Notes under the pieces: generated by a model
The model's database searches: none
What the model was told of the DNA's origin: nothing
The model's input: only the letters and a program-made list of their open reading frames with translations
Program-made: the position numbers and the translations under genes
Shown here: one piece after another, positions 59,684 to 64,000 of the stretch
Layout: each line of letters begins with the position of its first letter
Numbering within the stretch: position 1 is the stretch's first letter
Assembly: GCF_009720675.1 (NCBI RefSeq)
Contig: NZ_WNJO01000001.1
Span: 248,001-312,000 of the forward strand
Origin: Secundilactobacillus folii
GTDB lineage: Bacteria; Bacillota; Bacilli; Lactobacillales; Lactobacillaceae
Length of the DNA: 64,000 nucleotides
Direction: 5' to 3'

Positions 59684-59712
59684 TTGACAGTCATATTAAA
59701 GAAAACTATACT
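59684..59712 (+). promoter_or_regulatory. Consensus promoter of the padR-MFS operon
   Basis: TTGACA (59684-59689), 17 bp, TATACT (59707-59712). A GTCGGTTCGAC dyad lies about 6 bp downstream (59719-59729) and could be the PadR operator. Confidence 0.85.
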
Positions 59713-59747
59713 TCAATATGTCGGTTCGACCTATTAAGGAGGAAATT

Positions 59748-60323
59748 ATGTACGATTTATTGGTTCTAAGTGCTTTACTGGTACACGATCGTACTGGCTA
59801 CAAGCTACGAAAAATTCTTGAAACTAGCCTTGATCCGCGAAGACAAATCTCGAATGGCGTGATGTATCCGCTCTTACATCGATTAGAGAAATCTGGCTAT
59901 ATCGAATTGGACACTAAGATCGTCAAGGGCCATGAAAGAAAAATCGCCCATATTACACCGGCTGGTGAACAATATCTTCACACTTTAATGAAGACGCCAG
60001 TGGCGATGGACGCTAAACGAGAATCCACCTTTCACTTTAAATTTCGAGCTTTAGGTAGAGAAAAAGTTAAGTTTCAACGAAGCGTTCTTCAAGCCTATCA
60101 AACAGCCATTCACTCCGATATAGAAGTTTATCAGGAGGTTATTTCGCACCTAAAGAAAATTGTTGAGCGTCCAGAAAGGAAAATGGATGTCGGATGGTCA
60201 CTGCGAACTTTACAACTGGAACTAGCAGTTTCAAACGCTAAGCTGGCTTGGACTCGAAGCCAACTAAACGAGCTAAAATCAAGATCCGATGACTCGGTTT
60301 TCATCGAACCACCAAAAATATAA
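59748..60323 (+). CDS. PadR family transcriptional regulator
   Basis: The start MYDLLVLSALLVHDRTGYKL has AAGGAGG upstream; ten earlier codons are unsupported. The 191-residue protein has the PadR winged helix (about 1-85) with VMYPLLHRLEKSGYI and HERKIAHITPAGEQYL, then a helical C-terminal dimerisation domain (about 100-185) of the longer PadR/Vir type. It probably represses its own promoter and the MFS gene 35 bp downstream until a toxic compound binds. Confidence 0.92.
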   Translation: MYDLLVLSALLVHDRTGYKLRKILETSLDPRRQISNGVMYPLLHRLEKSGYIELDTKIVKGHERKIAHITPAGEQYLHTLMKTPVAMDAKRESTFHFKFRALGREKVKFQRSVLQAYQTAIHSDIEVYQEVISHLKKIVERPERKMDVGWSLRTLQLELAVSNAKLAWTRSQLNELKSRSDDSVFIEPPKI

Positions 60324-60358
60324 CAAAAATACAAAAAAGATAGTTAAGAGGTCATATT

Positions 60359-61915
60359 ATGGAAAAAGGTTATCGTAAATGGATCGCGTTAACGGCCATG
60401 TCATTAGGCACTTTTATGGGCTTGCTGGATGTCACGGTTGTCAACGTGGCGTTACCAACAATGGCTCGGCATTTTAACGAGACATTTACTAATCTACAGT
60501 GGGTTTTAAACATTTACACGTTAGTCCTGGCAGTTAGCCTGCTGATTCTTTCTAAGATCGGGGATATGTACGGACGTAAAAAGATCTTTTTAGCTTCAAT
60601 TATCGTTTTCATTGTTGCTTCTGCCATTAACGGAATCGCACCCAATCCAATTGTTTTAGATATTGGTCGAGCTTTTCAAGCGGTTGGTGGCGCTGGCATG
60701 AATTCTTTAGCAATGGCACTGGTAGCTTCTAACTTTAGCGGTGCCAGACGAGGTCTTGCGTTAGGCATCCTAGGGTCGGTTATCGGTATGTCAACAGCTT
60801 CGGGGCCTCTAATTGGTGGCTACTTAGTTGAAAACTTTGGCTGGTCATCGATCTTTTTTGTTAACGTGCCAGTCGGAATTATTACCATTATTCTCACCAT
60901 TATCTACGTTAACGAGACGCCAAGTTATGGTGCCAATCAAAAAATCGATCTACTGGGCATGATCCTATCAGCAGCTACCCTATTTAGCCTGATCTATGGC
61001 TTGATCCAAAAAGAAGGTCACACAACTTGGCAGTGGACCAATTTAAATGTCCTCGCCTGGCTGATTGCAGCCGTTGTATTATTAGTCCTTTTCATTTACA
61101 CAGAGCGCCACGTCAAGCAGCCGATGATTGATTTAAGGATGTTTAAGAGCGTGCATCTAATTGGCACTTTGATCATCGCCCTCGGATTAGGAACAGCAAT
61201 TTATTCGTTCAACGCCTTTTTGACCGTGTTAATGCAAAACTACATTGGTTATTCAGCTCTTCAAACTGGGGTTCGGCAATTAACAATCAGCATTTGGTCA
61301 CTCATTCTCGGTCCCGTAACCGGTGTTTTAGGGGCTCGTTTTTCCAAGCGCAAAATGATTGGCTTCAGTCTTTTCCTAGGTGGCATTGGTTTCTTAATGT
61401 TTATGAATGCGATGACTGTCCACCTTAGCTTTAGCAATATGTGGCCAGCAATGATTTTGATGGGCATTACTAACGGGATGGTCAACCCGCTGTTGAATAC
61501 CGCCGGAATGGAGGGTGTTCCTCCCCAAGAAATGGGGATGGCATCGGGATTGATCAACGTCTTCCGGCAAATTGGAACGACCATTGGCGTGGTTGGCTTG
61601 GGACTCGTCCAAGATAACCGCTATGAGGACTATTTGAACGTTCATCTTCATCAAATTGCCAACCTGCCATCTGGCCTGGTGACCACTCTAAAAAAAGCGC
61701 TCGTGGATGCCGGTCCGTTTGCTGGCCACGGCATCGCTTTTTCAAAACGAATGGCTGCCACGCCGTTTGCCCACGATTTTCAACGTGTAGTCCTTTCTGC
61801 GTATAGTCAATCGATGAAGGGCATTGCGCTGTCATCCGCAATCGTCTTATTTGTTGCTGGCATAGCCGCCCTGACCTTAATGCGAGACCAGAAATCATCT
61901 GACTTTAATGAATAG
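60359..61915 (+). CDS. Drug:H+ antiporter, 14-segment MFS (EmrB/QacA type)
   Basis: 518 residues with about 14 hydrophobic segments. MGLLDVTVVNVALPTMARHF near the N-terminus is the family's motif D1, GDMYGRKKIFLAS is motif A, and LGILGSVIGMSTASGPLIGGYL is the antiporter motif C. It exports lipophilic drugs or cations using the proton gradient. It follows the PadR gene and is likely regulated by it. The specific substrate is unknown. Confidence 0.92.
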   Translation: MEKGYRKWIALTAMSLGTFMGLLDVTVVNVALPTMARHFNETFTNLQWVLNIYTLVLAVSLLILSKIGDMYGRKKIFLASIIVFIVASAINGIAPNPIVLDIGRAFQAVGGAGMNSLAMALVASNFSGARRGLALGILGSVIGMSTASGPLIGGYLVENFGWSSIFFVNVPVGIITIILTIIYVNETPSYGANQKIDLLGMILSAATLFSLIYGLIQKEGHTTWQWTNLNVLAWLIAAVVLLVLFIYTERHVKQPMIDLRMFKSVHLIGTLIIALGLGTAIYSFNAFLTVLMQNYIGYSALQTGVRQLTISIWSLILGPVTGVLGARFSKRKMIGFSLFLGGIGFLMFMNAMTVHLSFSNMWPAMILMGITNGMVNPLLNTAGMEGVPPQEMGMASGLINVFRQIGTTIGVVGLGLVQDNRYEDYLNVHLHQIANLPSGLVTTLKKALVDAGPFAGHGIAFSKRMAATPFAHDFQRVVLSAYSQSMKGIALSSAIVLFVAGIAALTLMRDQKSSDFNE

Positions 61916-61969
61916 ATACACGTTTATTTTAAATCAAGGCACTAATAATTGATCAATTTTGCCAAAAGC

Positions 61970-61983
61970 CGAACATGTGTTTG
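61970..61983 (+). promoter_or_regulatory. LexA (SOS) box upstream of lexA
   Basis: CGAACATGTGTTTG matches the Gram-positive consensus CGAACRNRYGTTYG. It overlaps the -35 of lexA. Confidence 0.93.
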
Positions 61984-62009
61984 AAATCCTTTAGAAACTA
62001 TGATATTAT
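61981..62009 (+). promoter_or_regulatory. Promoter of lexA
   Basis: TTGAAA (61981-61986), 17 bp, TATTAT (62004-62009) with extended TGA. Confidence 0.8.
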
Positions 62010-62044
62010 AGCGATAAATGAAACCGAATGCTAGAGGTGTACCC

Positions 62045-62674
62045 ATGACAAAATCTTCAGAATCAAAACAGATTGCAATTTTGCGATTTATATATGATCA
62101 GACTCAGTCACATGGCTATCCGCCAACTGTCCGAGAAATTGGTGAAAAAGTGGGCTTAAGCTCGACTTCGACCGTTCACGGCCACATTGCCCGACTAGCC
62201 AAAAAGGGCTACCTGATTAAGGATCCTACCAAACCCAGGGCACTAGAGGTTACCGACTTAGGCATTGAGACACTGGGCGTAGTGACGACTCCCACTAAGA
62301 TTCCCGTTCTCGGAACCGTTGCCGCTGGTGAACCAATTCTGGCTGTCCAAGAGGCTGTCGATTACTTCCCTGTGCCTGATCAACTTCAAGAGGAAGCCAG
62401 TGATTTATTCATGCTTCAGATTCGCGGTGAAAGTATGATCAATGCGGGTATTTTAAATGGTGACAAAGTCATTGTGAAAAAACAGCACGCTGCCGAAAAT
62501 GGTGAGATCGTCATTGCGATGACTGAAGAAAACGAAGCCACCTGCAAACGATTCTACAAGGAAGATCACTACTACCGTCTTCAACCTGAAAACGATACGA
62601 TGGCTCCAATCATTCTCAATAAGGTGACAATTCTAGGTAAGGTCATCGGCTTATATCGTGATGAAATTTCATAG
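62045..62674 (+). CDS. lexA: LexA repressor
   Basis: The start [19 protein letters not shown] has AGAGGTG in front; nine earlier codons are unsupported. The 209-residue protein has the winged helix with [25 protein letters not shown] and the cleavage site Ala94-Gly95 in GTVAAGEP. The catalytic dyad is Ser130 (RGESMINAG) and Lys168 (ATCKRF). It represses SOS genes until RecA filaments trigger self-cleavage. The LexA box over its own -35 indicates autoregulation. Confidence 0.97.
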   Translation: MTKSSESKQIAILRFIYDQTQSHGYPPTVREIGEKVGLSSTSTVHGHIARLAKKGYLIKDPTKPRALEVTDLGIETLGVVTTPTKIPVLGTVAAGEPILAVQEAVDYFPVPDQLQEEASDLFMLQIRGESMINAGILNGDKVIVKKQHAAENGEIVIAMTEENEATCKRFYKEDHYYRLQPENDTMAPIILNKVTILGKVIGLYRDEIS

Positions 62675-62720
62675 TGCATTGCGCCAATGGTGATGTCAAT
62701 GAATCACTGGATATAAAATT

Positions 62721-62764
62721 AAGACAGACGAGTTCGAAACATCTTCGGACTCGCCTGTCTTTTT
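62721..62764. terminator. Terminator between lexA and mvaS
   Basis: AGACAGACGAGTTCG pairs with CGGACTCGCCTGTCT (mismatches near the middle), followed by a T run on the plus strand. Confidence 0.8.
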
Positions 62765-62802
62765 AAGACCTTAATTAAATGTTTAGTTAGAACCTGGATC
62801 CA

Positions 62803-63984
62803 CTACTGATCAGTCACTGCTTTTTTGCTGCGGTCAAGGTACTGTCTCTGATCATGTTGGATGCCCTTTAACACAAATCTAGCATCATCATCCGATGTAT
62901 CAAGCAAAACGTCGTGAGCTGGCAACTGGCGGTTAAAAACTGCCTCATACTCCGCAACACTTAATTGTTTACGAGAAGCAAAGAAGTGTTCAAACCATTG
63001 CTGTGATGATTTGGAGTCAAATTCGGGACTGATCGTGCCACTTAAAAATTCGCCCTCCGCACCAGAACCATAGCTAAATAATCCAATTCGCTGACCGGTG
63101 TGTAACGTGGCGTTGTCGAAAAGCGATCTAAGGCTGAGATAGAGCGACCCCGTATACAAATTACCGACCCGTCGATTGTAAGATCGACTAGCTTCAAAAT
63201 TTTGCATCAACGTTTCTTGCTGTGCCGCCGTGGCCTCTGGAAGAATGGCGCGTAACCCCTTAAGACCCATTTTAGTAAAGGGTAAATGGAAAGCAAAAGC
63301 TGTAAAATCAGCAATTGAACGCCCTGTTTGGCCTTGATAGTCTTGCCAAACCGCTTTAAAGAAGTCAATATAAACATTTTCAGAATAGCGACCATCCACC
63401 AAAGCCTCACGACGATATAGTGGCCGCCAGAAGTCCATAATGTCTTCTGAGTGAAACGCCGATGCGTCATCTAAAATCAAAAGTCGTGGATCAGCGGTGA
63501 TCGTCATCGCCACTGCTCCACCACCTTGCGTGACCTCACCCGGGGTATTTAACCCGTACCGGGCAATGTCAGACCCAATGACCAAAACTTGTTTATCAGG
63601 GTGCAGCAAGACGTAATCATGAGCAAACTGCAGCCCGGCCGTGGCACCGTAACATGCCTGCTTCAGTTCAACTGTTCGCAGGTTATCAGGTAAGTTCAGC
63701 AACCGTTTTAAGTAAACGGCCGCTGACTTAGAGTTATCGATCCCTGATTCCGTACCAAACAAAACCATGGCAATTTGTTGGCGGTTGTCTTGATCAATGA
63801 TCTGTGAAGCTGCGTTGGCCGCTAACGTGACTGCATCTTGGGTCACCGGAATAACCGCTTGTTCAGATTGACCAATACCGATCCGGTATTTGTCAGGATC
63901 TTCGTCCCTTGCATGAGCAAGATCTGTCAGGTCTAAATACGTTTGGGGCGTGTAAAACGCCAGTTGATCAATTCCAATTTGCAT
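62803..63984 (-). CDS. mvaS: Hydroxymethylglutaryl-CoA synthase
   Basis: The start MQIGIDQLAFYTPQTYLDL is preceded by GAGGCG. The 393-residue protein carries the catalytic triad in its expected places: Glu79 in FGTESGIDNSK, Cys111 in ELKQACYGATAGLQ and His233 in FAFHLPFTKMG. It condenses acetyl-CoA with acetoacetyl-CoA to HMG-CoA, the entry to the mevalonate pathway that Gram-positive cocci and lactobacilli use for isoprenoids, including the UppS product. It converges on lexA, with a terminator between. Confidence 0.97.
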   Translation of the reverse strand: MQIGIDQLAFYTPQTYLDLTDLAHARDEDPDKYRIGIGQSEQAVIPVTQDAVTLAANAASQIIDQDNRQQIAMVLFGTESGIDNSKSAAVYLKRLLNLPDNLRTVELKQACYGATAGLQFAHDYVLLHPDKQVLVIGSDIARYGLNTPGEVTQGGGAVAMTITADPRLLILDDASAFHSEDIMDFWRPLYRREALVDGRYSENVYIDFFKAVWQDYQGQTGRSIADFTAFAFHLPFTKMGLKGLRAILPEATAAQQETLMQNFEASRSYNRRVGNLYTGSLYLSLRSLFDNATLHTGQRIGLFSYGSGAEGEFLSGTISPEFDSKSSQQWFEHFFASRKQLSVAEYEAVFNRQLPAHDVLLDTSDDDARFVLKGIQHDQRQYLDRSKKAVTDQ

Positions 63985-64000
63985 AAAAGTTCGCCTCATT

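Noticed and set aside
61261-61898. Antisense frames within the MFS drug transporter gene
   Set aside because: No ribosome sites, and the opposite strand is clearly coding with conserved MFS motifs.

Overview
The window looks like a chromosomal core segment of a member of the Lactobacillaceae (low-to-moderate GC Firmicute). Supporting signs are strong GGAGG-type ribosome binding sites, frequent TTG and GTG starts, T-box leaders, a CIRCE/HrcA heat-shock operon, a Gram-positive LexA box, PolC, a mevalonate-pathway HMG-CoA synthase, D-lactate dehydrogenase and teichoic-acid genes. The genus cannot be fixed from the sequence alone. I see no rRNA, tRNA, CRISPR array, insertion sequence or prophage.

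Layout. 1-1814: a teichoic-acid/polysaccharide pair (ABC permease cut by the window edge, CDP-glycerol glycerophosphotransferase), followed by yitT and msrA, all minus. 3769-7068: an accessory-looking plus-strand operon with its own promoter and T-box. It encodes a degenerate isocitrate lyase/PEP mutase-family protein, an intact-looking relative and an MFS transporter. 7304-11011: T-box-controlled hisS and aspS (minus) with an unusually long, structured spacer. 11090-13913: amidase and fructosamine-kinase-like genes (plus) against a HAD phosphatase and dtd (minus). 14034-18778: rel, a small membrane protein, rsmE, prmA and a small unknown gene (minus). 19201-21288: corA, degV and a 62-residue protein (plus).

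21347-30338 (minus): lepA, then hrcA-grpE-dnaK-dnaJ controlled by two CIRCE sites, then truB-ribF. 30590-36060 (minus): the rimP-nusA-ylxR-ylxQ-infB-rbfA operon. Its leader combines a promoter, a terminator hairpin and a possible upstream ORF. 36102-49123 (minus): polC, proS, rseP, cdsA, uppS, an unknown 136-residue protein, frr, pyrH, tsf and rpsB, the classical translation/envelope cluster with structured RNA upstream of tsf and of rpsB.

49153-63984 is more mixed: a HAD hydrolase, a small membrane protein, a multicopper oxidase, D-LDH, GIY-YIG and TrmN6 genes, plsC, a heterodimeric ABC exporter, yneF, a DUF896 gene, a PadR/MFS drug-efflux pair, lexA and mvaS.

Most of the window is housekeeping. 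The least ordinary parts are the T-box-controlled lyase/pseudo-lyase/transporter operon, the rimP-nusA leader, the rpsB-tsf and hisS-aspS spacers, and the unassigned small proteins.
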